Translations under genes and position numbers: made by a program | The notes under the pieces: generated by a model | Told to the model about the DNA's origin: nothing | What the model saw: only the letters and a program-made list of their open reading frames with translations | Databases searched by the model: none | Shown here: positions 27,918 through 36,948 of the stretch, in pieces | How positions within the stretch are numbered: position 1 is the first letter of the stretch | How the letters are laid out: each line of letters begins with the position of its first letter | Assembly (NCBI GenBank): GCA_019358985.1 | Contig: JAHHIJ010000030.1 | Coordinates: forward strand, 1 to 64,000 | Reading direction: 5' to 3' | Length of the DNA: 64,000 nucleotides | Source of the DNA: Tolypothrix brevis GSE-NOS-MK-07-07A | Lineage (GTDB): Bacteria; Cyanobacteriota; Cyanobacteriia; Cyanobacteriales; Nostocaceae

Positions 27918-29132
27918 CTATACTTCCATTTTCCAAATTAAAACTCGATTATTTCCAGAATCAGCGATGATCGCAGTATTGCCACATACTTTTATTCCAT
28001 AACACCAATTTAAACTATCTCTCTTTGGCAATGCAAAATCGCGATTCTCACCTTTGGTTTGAAAATGTATTTGTCCAGCCAAAGCATCCGCAATGGCACC
28101 TTGCAAAGATATAATTGATTCTGGCTTTTTCCAACCCAATAAACGAGAATTAGCAGTATCCGCAACTAACAACCAATCACCACTAGCTGTCACACCATAA
28201 GGCATACTTAAACTGCTAGCGCTAGGAAAATAAACACCTTGATTTATTTCGACTAAATCAAAGTTTTTTTGTCCTAACACCACCGCACAAGGAGTATTAT
28301 TTTCTGTTGGTATTCTTTGCCAAATCATTACCCGGTTATTACCCGCGTCAGTGACAACTAAATTGTCTCCCCAAATGGTGATATCATGACACCAACGCAT
28401 ACTTGATGCTGAGGGACTAGCACCACCATTTTCGTTACGCGATCGCATGTCTGGTTGTCCCAACACTAAATCCGCTGGTTGACCATTTTCTGACGGTAAT
28501 TCATCCCAAATTAAAACCCGACGATTCCCCGTATCAGCAACAAACAACCTCCCTTGATAATAGTAAACACCATAACACCAATTTAAAGTGTTTGCTGCGG
28601 CTTCTTGCTTTCCCCGATTCGGTTCGTTGTCAATAAAATTAGCTTGACCTAACACCAAATCTGCCGGAACATTGTTATCTTCCGGCACATTTTTCCAAAT
28701 TAAAACGCGGTGATTCCAAGCATCCGCTACTGCTAAACCTTCCCCACAAGCACAAATCCCTGTTGGGACACTTAAAGTTGCCCTTCCTGGTGTAGTTTTA
28801 GCATTTTGTCCCTCATGATTAAAGTCAGGTTGTCCAATTACCCAATCCGCAGGTTGATTGTCTGTAGTGGGTAAATTTCGCCATCCTAATAAGCGATGAT
28901 GTCCCGTATCTGACACCCACAAAGAACCAGTTTCGGATAGCAAACATGCACCACGCGGCGCGAACATTGTTGTGGAACTCGGTGCTAGAGGTATTACTAA
29001 TGTCTCTGATTCAATACTATTACCTAAAATTACTTTCGCACCAGTAAACGACAGAGGTAATCTTTGGGCAATTTCTGTTGCTTCTCGCTTTAATTTTGAT
29101 GTTCGAGTAATTTTAATTGGGCTATGCATCAA
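27918..29132 (-). CDS. NHL-repeat protein of the cyanobacterial hyp operon
   Basis: This 404-residue protein has about six beta-propeller blades. Each carries a (N/H)R(V/L)L(I/G)W motif, and most have a (V/L)LGQ or GQPDF turn. An NHL protein at this place, next to hypF, is one of the extra ORFs found between hupSL and hypF in filamentous cyanobacteria and suggested to help mature the hydrogenase small subunit. That role is a proposal in the literature. Its N-terminal 60 residues are less repeated. Confidence 0.8.
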   Translation of the reverse strand: MMHSPIKITRTSKLKREATEIAQRLPLSFTGAKVILGNSIESETLVIPLAPSSTTMFAPRGACLLSETGSLWVSDTGHHRLLGWRNLPTTDNQPADWVIGQPDFNHEGQNAKTTPGRATLSVPTGICACGEGLAVADAWNHRVLIWKNVPEDNNVPADLVLGQANFIDNEPNRGKQEAAANTLNWCYGVYYYQGRLFVADTGNRRVLIWDELPSENGQPADLVLGQPDMRSRNENGGASPSASSMRWCHDITIWGDNLVVTDAGNNRVMIWQRIPTENNTPCAVVLGQKNFDLVEINQGVYFPSASSLSMPYGVTASGDWLLVADTANSRLLGWKKPESIISLQGAIADALAGQIHFQTKGENRDFALPKRDSLNWCYGIKVCGNTAIIADSGNNRVLIWKMEV

Positions 29133-29137
29133 TTTTT

Positions 29138-29992
29138 TTAGATTTTCAATAGGAGTTGCACAAAAACTTTATCACCCTTAATCTTTACAGGATACGACTG
29201 TAGAGAAACATCAGGCGCTGTTAAACATTCTCCTGTATCTAACCTGTACTGAAATCCGTGAGAAGGACAGGTGAGAATATCATTTTCAACTGTACCCTCA
29301 TCTAAAGGAAAAGCTAAGTGAGCGCAAGCATTTTTGTAACAGGTTATCTTAATACCTTGACGATGTAAAATCAGCGAGTTACCTGCAAAGTTAACTGCCA
29401 ATACAACAGATTCCGGAACTTGATCAACAGTTGTTAGCTTAACCCAAGGAGGATTTCTATTTTGAGAAAATGGACTGGTTAAACCAGAGTTAGCACTATG
29501 AACAATAGGTTTTTTATCGACGGCAATAACTTTGGTAATCTCTGGACAATATTTTTTAATAGCTTGTTCAATTCCCTGAGATAAAGTTAAAGTTGAAGAA
29601 GGACAATGACTACAAGTTCCGATGAACCTGACCTCAACTGTATCTGGTAATTTAATTGCTACTAATTCCACATCACCGTTATGACTTTTTAAGCTAGGAC
29701 GAACTTCATCAATGGCTGTTTGAATGCGTTGTGATAAAGGCGGTTTTGGCGATTTTACGAGTTCGTGATATAGCAGTACTCCGTACACTACTTCATCATC
29801 TACTGCCTGACGTAAAGCGGAAATTGATTCTTCTTTTTTTAAGCTTTTAATCAACCGCATTAAAGCTACTTTATGTAAAGCTTCAATCGCTCTTTTCAGC
29901 CCCACTACTACACAGCGCTGGCTTTCATCCCACTCAGCTACAATTGCTTCAAAGCGGTTGATTTCTTGAATTAATTCCTCAAGCTTGGTCAT
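29138..29992 (-). CDS. NifU-like domain fused to a Rieske [2Fe-2S] domain
   Basis: This 284-residue protein begins with a helical region (residues 1-85). Next comes a NifU C-terminal-type domain (about 90-160, with GTCSHCPSST carrying C-x2-C). The last part is a Rieske domain (about 185-280, CAHLAFPLD and CPSHGFQYR giving C-x-H and C-x2-H ligands). It belongs to the set of extra genes linked to hup/hyp in filamentous cyanobacteria. A role in building or inserting Fe-S clusters of HupS is likely but unproven. Confidence 0.85.
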   Translation of the reverse strand: MTKLEELIQEINRFEAIVAEWDESQRCVVVGLKRAIEALHKVALMRLIKSLKKEESISALRQAVDDEVVYGVLLYHELVKSPKPPLSQRIQTAIDEVRPSLKSHNGDVELVAIKLPDTVEVRFIGTCSHCPSSTLTLSQGIEQAIKKYCPEITKVIAVDKKPIVHSANSGLTSPFSQNRNPPWVKLTTVDQVPESVVLAVNFAGNSLILHRQGIKITCYKNACAHLAFPLDEGTVENDILTCPSHGFQYRLDTGECLTAPDVSLQSYPVKIKGDKVFVQLLLKI

Positions 29993-30126
29993 TATTTATT
30001 GGATAGTGGATAGTTGTTAGTCGATAGTGGATAGTGGATAGTTGTTAGTTGTTAGTGGATAGTGTATAATTTTTGGCTGTTAACCGTCAACCAACAAACA
30101 AGAACTATCCACCAACAATTAACAAC

Positions 30127-30351
30127 TCACTTCGTTTTAAAATCTTTAAGTAAAAATGGCATGATTGCGCCAGTCAATAAGCTAGTTACTATTATTGGTA
30201 GCCATAAGGGAACGTTGACTTGGGCAATTGATACCAACAATAACAAACCTATCACAGTGCCTATTGTAGTTTGCTGGATAAAATACATAGGATCGCGTAT
30301 TAGCTTTCCTTTGAGAAATAATTTAAGAGAAAACCAGCCCATCTCAAACAT
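30127..30351 (-). CDS. small membrane protein of the hup/hyp region
   Basis: This 74-residue protein has two hydrophobic segments (about residues 26-44 and 48-66, IGTVIGLLLLVSIA and LPIIVTSLLTGAIMPFLL). It follows the next small membrane gene by 8 bases. Small membrane ORFs are part of the conserved hup-hyp intermediate genes in filamentous cyanobacteria; a role in membrane attachment of the hydrogenase is a guess. Confidence 0.65.
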   Translation of the reverse strand: MFEMGWFSLKLFLKGKLIRDPMYFIQQTTIGTVIGLLLLVSIAQVNVPLWLPIIVTSLLTGAIMPFLLKDFKTK

Positions 30352-30359
30352 AATTACTC

Positions 30360-30599
30360 CTAGAAATTATTCAAGTAATTTAGAAGAACTAGCCCTATAA
30401 ATACCGCTGGAATCACACCAGCCGGTCCTAATAATCCACCAGTCATTGCGGCTAATTCATAACCTAAATCTTTGCCAGCTAAAAGTATGCCGCCAATCGC
30501 ACCCCCAACTATAGATAAACCTGCTGCTATTGCTAGCCATACTAAGGATGTAATTAAGTTAATGTCACCAGACAGCAAGCTTGAGAGAAAATCTGTCAT
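30360..30599 (-). CDS. small Gly-rich membrane protein of the hup/hyp region
   Basis: This 79-residue protein has two hydrophobic, Gly/Ala-rich segments (LAIAAGLSIVGGAIGGILLAG, about residues 22-42, and MTGGLLGPAGVIPAVFIGLVLL, about 52-73). Its start overlaps the stop of the upstream TPR gene by 4 bases, indicating translational coupling. No function is known. Confidence 0.65.
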   Translation of the reverse strand: MTDFLSSLLSGDINLITSLVWLAIAAGLSIVGGAIGGILLAGKDLGYELAAMTGGLLGPAGVIPAVFIGLVLLNYLNNF

Positions 30600-31600
30600 T
30601 CTATTTCTTCCTTTATTGAAAAATGAGAGTTATTCTTTAATACTTCTATCTCGACTTCTTGCAAAGCTTGGGTGACAATTTCTGCTTGTTCTATTTGTTC
30701 GTGCTGTTGAAATATTTCCCTAGCTTCTTGATAGTAATCACGAACTCGCAACAGATTTTTATAATTCCCGGCTTCTGCTTTTTCTGGGTCATCTGGTAAG
30801 TTGAATAAGGCATTAGCTTTGTTAGAAATTGTGTTGGCGTATTCTAAGGGTGTATCTTTAGCAGATCGCACTTTTAATGCCTCGTCATAAGCAGCGATCG
30901 CTCGGAAAATATTTTCTAGTGGATGCGAACTCGGTAAATATTGCAGTGCGTTGCCTAAGTTATTCTGTAACATCGCATATTCTCTGGGGTGGTCAATCAG
31001 CTTGATGTGCTTCAATGCAACCTCAAATGACTGCACAGCCAACCCTTGACGCAAGTATTCTCTTTCTGATGCTAAGGGCATAGAAAGGTAAGCGATCGCT
31101 ATATTGTTGTATAAAATCGCATACTCTTGTGGGTAATCCTGCCAGGTAAATACCCGCAAAGCCTCGTGATAAGCTTGGATGCTATCTGTCGTCCGCGCCA
31201 AATTGAATGGCACTAAGGACTGCAACACCAACCCCAAATTCATCTGCACTTCTGCTACTTCCTCAGGTGAGGCAAATTGTTGCAAAATTGGCAGCGCTTC
31301 TTCATAACCTGCTTTCGCTTGGAGTAGCAATTGCGACCCAACATCCGGAATTGTCTGTAAGCCGAGTGCCATTCCCGCATTAGCGCGGGCTTTGAGGAGA
31401 GGATAATCATCAGCGCACAATTCATAAGCCCGATAATACAGCCCAACCGCATTTCGCAAATCTTGGGCTGTTTTAGGCTGTTTCAGAAAAGATTGCGCCA
31501 TCGAAATCAGCATTTCGATTTTTTCTTCTGTCGTTGCTGATTCCGATGCGATCGCCGCGATCGCCGCTTTCACAGCTGAATCTGTAATACTAGGGGTCAT
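30596..31600 (-). CDS. TPR protein of the hup/hyp region
   Basis: The start at 31600 (MTPSITDSAVKAAIAAI) fits the conserved N-terminus; the frame extends 87 bases upstream but without support. The 334-residue protein consists of helix pairs with TPR periodicity (for example YPQEYAILYNNIAIAYLSMP and HPREYAMLQNNLGNALQYLP). A TPR protein belongs to the hup-hyp intermediate genes. It is the first gene of the minus-strand run to hypB and probably shares its promoter. It may act as a docking scaffold in hydrogenase maturation. Confidence 0.75.
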   Translation of the reverse strand: MTPSITDSAVKAAIAAIASESATTEEKIEMLISMAQSFLKQPKTAQDLRNAVGLYYRAYELCADDYPLLKARANAGMALGLQTIPDVGSQLLLQAKAGYEEALPILQQFASPEEVAEVQMNLGLVLQSLVPFNLARTTDSIQAYHEALRVFTWQDYPQEYAILYNNIAIAYLSMPLASEREYLRQGLAVQSFEVALKHIKLIDHPREYAMLQNNLGNALQYLPSSHPLENIFRAIAAYDEALKVRSAKDTPLEYANTISNKANALFNLPDDPEKAEAGNYKNLLRVRDYYQEAREIFQQHEQIEQAEIVTQALQEVEIEVLKNNSHFSIKEEIE

Positions 31601-32448
31601 CACCACTCTTTTATTGTCAGTTCGGGAATTGAATCTTTCAACGCCCACAAGACATGGAGACGCATTTGTTCTTGCGTGTCTAATCAAGGGTTATACAAAC
31701 TGCACCCTTGTGTTTTCCCCCGATATTCAAAGCTGTTTCCGATCTCTCCTCACCACTCTTTATCTACACCTTTTCCTTCGTTTGTTACTTTCCCTCTGGG
31801 CTGAGGAAAAGCCGCAATTTCAATTACCAAGTGTTTTCGCACTTATAAAGAATGAATTCTCCTTCCATTCAATTAGTCAATTTTCTGGAGCTACAAAACA
31901 CTCTATTGTTAGAAGCATAGAGGAAAATTGCATTGTTTGACGTTATTTTTAAACATTTTCCATATATCTTAATACTTTTATTTTTTATTGATTGTCAAAG
32001 AAATCAAATATTAATTTATATATTTTGTAAATTTATATATTACTTGTTTTGTATACATGCAGTACATTTATTATTTCCAGAATAAATTATTTTTGGTATT
32101 AGCTTTATATAACAAGCCTTTTATCTATATGTTTTTTTATTTTAATGGTCAGTATGGTGATGATTGCGTTTTATATTTTATTACTGTTTAATTAAAAAAT
32201 CTGTTCCAACGAGAACTTTTTCCAAATATCAAATTGTATTTATCTAATACAAAAAATAAAATCTTATTTAATCACATTCAACGCAGGTAAAAACTACCTA
32301 ATATTGAAAAATAGACGTTTGAAAATAGGTGATGCCTGACAAATTTCGTTGCGCGAAAGGATAAAGTATGAATAATGAAAAATTTTATACTTTATCCTGT
32401 TTTAGTTGTTTGAATTAGGCATGGTAAACAACATAGACAATATAACTG
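31601..32448. other. divergent control region between the hyp run and hupS
   Basis: The 848 bases hold no credible gene. They must hold promoters for the TPR-to-hypB run (minus) and hupSL (plus). The last 500 bases are strongly AT-rich. One palindrome (32236-32250) resembles an NtcA site with wrong spacing. Confidence 0.55.
32236..32250 (+). promoter_or_regulatory. NtcA-like palindrome upstream of hupS (spacing off by one)
   Basis: GTATTTATCTAATAC is a 5-bp-arm palindrome containing GTA and TAC separated by 9 bases, one more than the GTA-N8-TAC consensus. It lies about 200 bases upstream of hupS. NtcA control of hupSL is known in Nostoc species; this particular site is only a weak candidate. 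Confidence 0.25.
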
Positions 32449-33411
32449 ATGACTAACTTACTATGGCTACAAGGTGGTGCTTGTTCGGGCAACACCATGT
32501 CATTTCTAAACGCTGAAGAACCCACAGCTTGCGATTTAATTGCTGACTTTGGCATCAACATACTTTGGCATCCATCTTTAGGGTTGGAACTAGGTACAAA
32601 CTTGCAGAACTTGCTGTGGGATTGCATTTCTGGGAAAATTCCCCTAGATATTCTCGTATTTGAAGGCAGCGTCATCAACGCTCCCAACGGTACGGGAGAA
32701 TGGAATCGGTTTGCTGATCGCCCGATGAAAGACTGGTTAAACGACTTATCCAAAGTCGCCAACTTCGTCGTAGCGGTAGGAGACTGTGCCACCTGGGGAG
32801 GAATACCCGCAATGTCACCCAACCCCAGCGAATCTCAAGGATTGCAATTTCTCAAACGTCAAAAAGGCGGCTTTTTAGGGAAAGATTTTCATTCATTATC
32901 AGGATTACCCGTTATCAACATACCTGGATGTCCCGCACACCCCGATTGGATAACGCAGATATTAGTAGCGATCGCCACAGGAAGAATCGCTGACATCAGC
33001 TTAGATGAATTGCATCGTCCGGAAACCTTCTTTAAGAGTTTTACCCAAACAGGCTGTACTCGCAACGTCCACTTTGCCTACAAAGCATCAACTGCCGAAT
33101 TTGGTCAACGTAAAGGATGTCTCTTTTACGACTTAGGCTGTCGCGGACCCATGACCCATTCTTCCTGCAACCGCATTTTATGGAATCGCGTCTCATCCAA
33201 AACCCGCGCTGGGATGCCTTGTATAGGTTGTACAGAACCAGAATTTCCCTTCCACGACCTGAAACCGGGAACCGTATTTAAAACCCAAACCGTCATGGGA
33301 GTTCCCAAAGAATTGCCCACAGGAGTCAATAAAAAAAACTACGCGTTGTTAACAATGGTGGCAAAAGATTCAATGCCAGCTTGGGCAGAAGAAGACTTTT
33401 TTACAGTTTAA
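32449..33411 (+). CDS. hupS: uptake hydrogenase small subunit
   Basis: This 320-residue protein carries the Fe-S clusters that take electrons from the NiFe site. The proximal cluster ligands are in LQGGACSGNTMS (residues 8-19), VGDCATWGGIP and PGCPAHPDW. The medial and distal cluster ligands lie in the C-terminal half (CLFYDLGCRGP, CIGCTEPEFPF). There is no Tat signal peptide, as known for cyanobacterial HupS. It is first in hupSL. Confidence 0.96.
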   Translation: MTNLLWLQGGACSGNTMSFLNAEEPTACDLIADFGINILWHPSLGLELGTNLQNLLWDCISGKIPLDILVFEGSVINAPNGTGEWNRFADRPMKDWLNDLSKVANFVVAVGDCATWGGIPAMSPNPSESQGLQFLKRQKGGFLGKDFHSLSGLPVINIPGCPAHPDWITQILVAIATGRIADISLDELHRPETFFKSFTQTGCTRNVHFAYKASTAEFGQRKGCLFYDLGCRGPMTHSSCNRILWNRVSSKTRAGMPCIGCTEPEFPFHDLKPGTVFKTQTVMGVPKELPTGVNKKNYALLTMVAKDSMPAWAEEDFFTV

Positions 33412-33413
33412 TT

Positions 33414-33470
33414 CGTAGTAAGCGCTGAAGCGCTTAAAAGTATTTCAAAGCACTAAAGTGCTTACTACAA
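33414..33470. repeat. double hairpin between hupS and hupL, family III
   Basis: The spacer is almost filled by inverted sequences: CGTAGTAAGCGCTGAAGCGC in the left half and GCACTAAAGTGCTTACTACA in the right half. Hairpins in the hupS-hupL spacer have been noted in other cyanobacteria and proposed to affect mRNA stability or relative expression. The ribosome site AAAGGAG follows directly. Confidence 0.75.
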
Positions 33471-33480
33471 AGGAGAAAAA

Positions 33481-35076
33481 ATGACAATCAAAACATTAGA
33501 TATTTCTCCCGTTGGGAGAGTGGAAGGCGATTTAGATGTGCGCGTAGAAATCGATGATGGACAGGTAGTAAATGCCTGGACTCATGCCGAACTATTTCGC
33601 GGATTTGAAGTTATTCTACGCGGCAAAGACCCCCAAGCCGGATTAATTGTTACACCTCGCGTTTGCGGCATTTGTGGTGCTTCTCACCTCACCTCCGCTG
33701 CTTGGGCGTTAGATACAGCTTGGGGAACAGAAGTTCCCCGCAACGCTATTTTGGCGAGAAACTTAGGTCAAATTGTCGAAACAATTCAAAGCATCCCGCG
33801 CTACTTTTATGGTCTATTTGCTATCGACTTGACCAATAAAAAGTATCAGCACAGTCGCTTTTATGAAGAAGCTTGTAGACGCTTTGCCGCTTTCACAGGT
33901 AAATCTTATGAAATAGGCATTACAATTTCTAGCAAACCTGTAGAAATTTACGCTTTATTTGGCGGACAATGGCCCCATTCTAGTTACATGGTTCCTGGTG
34001 GCGTAATGTGTTCCCCCACATTAACAGATGTTACCCGCGCCTGGTCAATTTTGGAATATTTCCGCACTAATTGGTTAGAACCAGTTTGGTTGGGTTGTTC
34101 TTTAGAACGCTATGAACAAATTAATACTTATGATGACTTTATGGCGTGGCTAGATGAAAACCCAAATCATGCAAATTCTGACTTAGGTTTTTATTGGCGA
34201 ATGGGTTTAGAAATCGGTTTGGATAAATACGGTGTTGGTGTTGGAAAATATGTCACTTGGGGATATTTACCTCACGAAGATAGATACCAAAAACCGACAA
34301 TTGAAGGGCGAAATGCTGCCACAATTATGAAGAGTGGTGTGTATGACAGCTTTACTGATACTCATGTTTTAATGGATCAAAGCTTCACCCGCGAAAATAC
34401 AATTCGCTCCTGGTATGATGAAGGAACGGCAGACGTTCACCCCTTCGATCGCACGACCAAACCAAGCCAAAAAAATACCAAAGACTTTGACAAGGCTTAT
34501 TCTTGGTCAAGCGCTGTCACCCACGCACAATTTGGACGTTTGGAAGCAGGACCTCTGGCGCGTCAGTTAGTCGCAGGTGGCAAACATGGCGAATCTTGGC
34601 AACACCAGGACGGCTTTATTTTAGATGCATTCAAGCAAATGGGCGGTGCGAATATCCATATCCGTCAGTTAGCACGAGTTCACGAAATTGTCAAGTTATA
34701 TCGCCAAGCCGAACACTGTTTGCGTGAATTTAAGTTAAATGACCCCTGGTACATTAAACCCCAAGAAAAAGACGGACGTGGTTGGGGTGCAACTGAAGCG
34801 TCGCGGGGTGCGCTGTGTCACTGGGTCGATATTGAGGGAGGCAAGATTAAGAATTATCAAATCATGGCTCCCAGCACCTGGAATATTGGACCCCGCGACG
34901 GTGAAGGATTGCGCGGACCCATTGAAGAAGCTTTGGTAGGAACACCGATTTTCGATCCTACCGATCCGGTGGAAGTGGGACATGTGGCGCGATCGTTTGA
35001 TTCTTGCTTAGTTTGCACCGTTCACGCTCACGATGCGAAAACAGGTGAGGAATTAGCGCGTTTCCGTACTGCGTAA
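33481..35076 (+). CDS. hupL: uptake hydrogenase large subunit, uninterrupted
   Basis: This 531-residue protein bears the NiFe site. Ligand motifs are RVCGICGASH (L1, near residue 60) and DSCLVCTVHAHD (L2, near residue 510), with the C-terminal extension AKTGEELARFRTA removed by HupW. The gene is continuous. In Anabaena PCC 7120 hupL is split by an excised element; there is no such element here. The enzyme recovers the hydrogen made by nitrogenase. Confidence 0.97.
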   Translation: MTIKTLDISPVGRVEGDLDVRVEIDDGQVVNAWTHAELFRGFEVILRGKDPQAGLIVTPRVCGICGASHLTSAAWALDTAWGTEVPRNAILARNLGQIVETIQSIPRYFYGLFAIDLTNKKYQHSRFYEEACRRFAAFTGKSYEIGITISSKPVEIYALFGGQWPHSSYMVPGGVMCSPTLTDVTRAWSILEYFRTNWLEPVWLGCSLERYEQINTYDDFMAWLDENPNHANSDLGFYWRMGLEIGLDKYGVGVGKYVTWGYLPHEDRYQKPTIEGRNAATIMKSGVYDSFTDTHVLMDQSFTRENTIRSWYDEGTADVHPFDRTTKPSQKNTKDFDKAYSWSSAVTHAQFGRLEAGPLARQLVAGGKHGESWQHQDGFILDAFKQMGGANIHIRQLARVHEIVKLYRQAEHCLREFKLNDPWYIKPQEKDGRGWGATEASRGALCHWVDIEGGKIKNYQIMAPSTWNIGPRDGEGLRGPIEEALVGTPIFDPTDPVEVGHVARSFDSCLVCTVHAHDAKTGEELARFRTA

Positions 35077-35082
35077 GCCGTC

Positions 35083-35111
35083 GTAAAGACGTTCCAGTGG
35101 AACGTCTCTAC
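35083..35111. repeat. dispersed 29-bp palindrome, family I
   Basis: Arms GTAAAGACGT and ACGTCTCTAC flank the core TCCAGTGGA, 6 bases after the hupL stop. It could fold in the hupL transcript tail. Confidence 0.85.
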
Positions 35112-35236
35112 AGTATGTGTGATAAGCCTGTCATGGTATGACATCTTCAAGAAGTCGGGAATCTGACCAACCTAACCCCTCATAGTTTGGCAGAACCTGT
35201 GAACGAAAAAACATTGAAATTTACACGGGTATTATT

Positions 35237-35665
35237 GTGACTGAATTGGCATTACACAATCATCTTTCTCATCTTCCTGAAGAAGCACTGCAAGAGTTTA
35301 CAGAATGGTGTGTTCTAGAGCTTGCAAAAGAAGCGGGATATAAACTTACTCCAGATAGAAGTAAGTTAGATAAATTATCCACAGGAGACTATATTTATCA
35401 ACTTGTGGATCAATTCATGAAAGTTAAACCAGACCCAATTAGAACTGGTTTAGCAGGAGCGATCGCCGGTAAGCAAGCCGACAATCACGCTTTATCAGGT
35501 ACAGCGGCTATAGTCGATTTTGTTTCACTTTATATTAGGTATTTACTTCCTAAAGAAGGTAGCGAACAAGAAAAGGCGGAAGCAATTTTAAGTCAAGCAT
35601 CACAACAGCAGTTTGAGAAACTATCTCAAATTGCTAAAAAATATGATGTAGAAATTTCCAGCTAA
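35237..35665 (+). CDS. conserved-looking hypothetical protein after hupL
   Basis: This 142-residue soluble, mostly helical protein carries a Gly/Ala-rich middle (RTGLAGAIAGKQADNHALSGTAAIVDF). The frame starts with GTG or ATG around 35237; the ribosome site is unclear. It sits between hupL and hupW on the same strand. No family is recognised. Confidence 0.55.
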   Translation: MTELALHNHLSHLPEEALQEFTEWCVLELAKEAGYKLTPDRSKLDKLSTGDYIYQLVDQFMKVKPDPIRTGLAGAIAGKQADNHALSGTAAIVDFVSLYIRYLLPKEGSEQEKAEAILSQASQQQFEKLSQIAKKYDVEISS

Positions 35666-35975
35666 ACCACTTCATCTTTTTGATTATCTCTCGTTACCGG
35701 CAGTCCAATACGAACGATAAACAAGATTCCGGACTTCTTTAAGAATACTGCTGGCGATTGTAGAGACGTTCCGCCGGAACGTCTCTACGAGGTTTTTTAA
35801 TCAAATGAGGGGTCAGACCTACCATTCGCAATAGCTGTATCCTTAGAGAAGTTGGGAATCTGAATCAAAGTCAGAAACCCGATATAAAAGCGATCGCCTG
35901 AACAAAAACTGCTTACACGGGTGAATATTGATTTAAAATGGTTTTACAATAAACTTAAATTTAATAGTAATATCA
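35666..35975. other. intergenic region with one family-I palindrome
   Basis: There is no gene. A palindrome with core TCCGCCGGA lies at 35760-35788. The rest is unremarkable AT-rich spacer. Confidence 0.5.
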
Positions 35976-36176
35976 ATGGACGCTCTAGTAGAAAAATTGG
36001 ATACAAAATTGCGCCAGTGGCAGCCTGATATTGCTGAACGGGTACGCCAATATATAGAAGAAATAATTGAAGTTGCAGATCAAGACGCGCTGGACATTCT
36101 ACGTTCAAGAGTTGTTGAGCAAGAAGTTTTGGACTTGTTAGATGAACCTGAACACCGTAGATATAGCGTTTCCTAA
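35976..36176 (+). CDS. short hypothetical protein, 3' end supplied by a MITE
   Basis: This 66-residue helical acidic protein (MDALVEKLDTKLRQWQPDIAERVRQYI) has no recognised family. Its last codons (TAT AGC GTT TCC TAA) are the terminal repeat of the element starting at 36162, so the stop codon comes from the insertion. The original protein may have been a little longer. Confidence 0.5.
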   Translation: MDALVEKLDTKLRQWQPDIAERVRQYIEEIIEVADQDALDILRSRVVEQEVLDLLDEPEHRRYSVS

Positions 36177-36300
36177 TAAGCGTAAGGTACAGTTTAACCT
36201 CGCCCCGATAAAGCATAGCTTTATCTCCCCTCTCCTTACCAAGGAGAGGGGTTGGGGGTGAGGTTTTGATATGTACTTCATGCACCTGACAATCGCTATA
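36162..36300. mobile_element. MITE-like element between the 66-residue gene and hupW
   Basis: The 139-bp segment starts TATAGCGTTTCCTA and ends with ATCGCTATA, imperfect inverted termini. The inside has a hairpin-rich core (CTCTCCTTACC AAGGAGAG). A matching left end is seen at 23751. It carries no reading frame. Confidence 0.6.
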
Positions 36301-36346
36301 AACTCTTTGCGCGAAACTTAATTATTAAGAACAAAAATATTATCCT

Positions 36347-36823
36347 ATGCTCACAATTATTGGTTGTGGTAATCTTAACCGCAGTGACGATGCGGTAGGC
36401 GTAATAATTGCTCAACGCCTACAGCAATATCTTACCAAACATCCTCATCCTGATGTGCAAATTTACGACTGTGGCACCGCCGGCATGGAAGTCATGTTTC
36501 AAGCACGAGGTAGCAAAGAATTAATAATTATTGATGCAAGTTCAACGAATTCCGAACCTGGTGCAGTATTTAAAGTTCCTGGAAAAGAATTAGAAACTTT
36601 ACCGGAACCCAGTTATAACTTGCACGATTTTCGTTGGGATAATGCTTTAGTCGCTGGTAGGAAAATCTTTAAAGATGACTTTCCTTTATTGGTGACAGTT
36701 TACCTAATTGAAGCGGAAAATCTTGGCTTCGGACTAGAATTAAGTCCCGCTATCAAACATTCTGCTGATGTGGTTTTTGAAGAAATAACCACAATCATCA
36801 AGCAAAAAGTTGAGCTATTTTAG
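36347..36823 (+). CDS. hupW: hydrogenase maturation protease HupW
   Basis: This 158-residue peptidase of the HyaD/HupD (M52-like) type cuts the C-terminal extension of HupL after nickel insertion. It has the N-terminal GCGNLNRSDDAVGV (residues 6-19, Asp for Ni recognition), a second conserved Asp in IIDASST (near residue 64) and His near LHDFRWDN. The short length is usual. It lies downstream of hupSL on the same strand, separated from it by two small genes. Confidence 0.92.
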   Translation: MLTIIGCGNLNRSDDAVGVIIAQRLQQYLTKHPHPDVQIYDCGTAGMEVMFQARGSKELIIIDASSTNSEPGAVFKVPGKELETLPEPSYNLHDFRWDNALVAGRKIFKDDFPLLVTVYLIEAENLGFGLELSPAIKHSADVVFEEITTIIKQKVELF

Positions 36824-36832
36824 ATTTATTAG

Positions 36833-36893
36833 TCAAGAGTCAAGAGTCAAAAGTCAAAAGTCAAGAGTCAAAAGTCAAAAGTCAAAAATTATC
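36833..36893. repeat. 7-bp short tandem repeat (AGTCAAA/AGTCAAG)
   Basis: Seven to eight head-to-tail copies of a heptamer AGTCAA(A/G) follow hupW. Heptamer STRRs are common in Nostocales genomes. Similar shorter tracts are at 11151-11180 and 30001-30060. Confidence 0.85.
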
Positions 36894-36948
36894 TCCCTTG
36901 TCCCCCTTGTCTCCCATGTCCCCCTGTCTCCCCTTCTTTGCTTCAGCA

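Noticed and set aside
32236-32250. Strong NtcA site for hupSL
   Set aside because: The spacing between GTA and TAC is 9 and not 8, so I list it only as a weak candidate.
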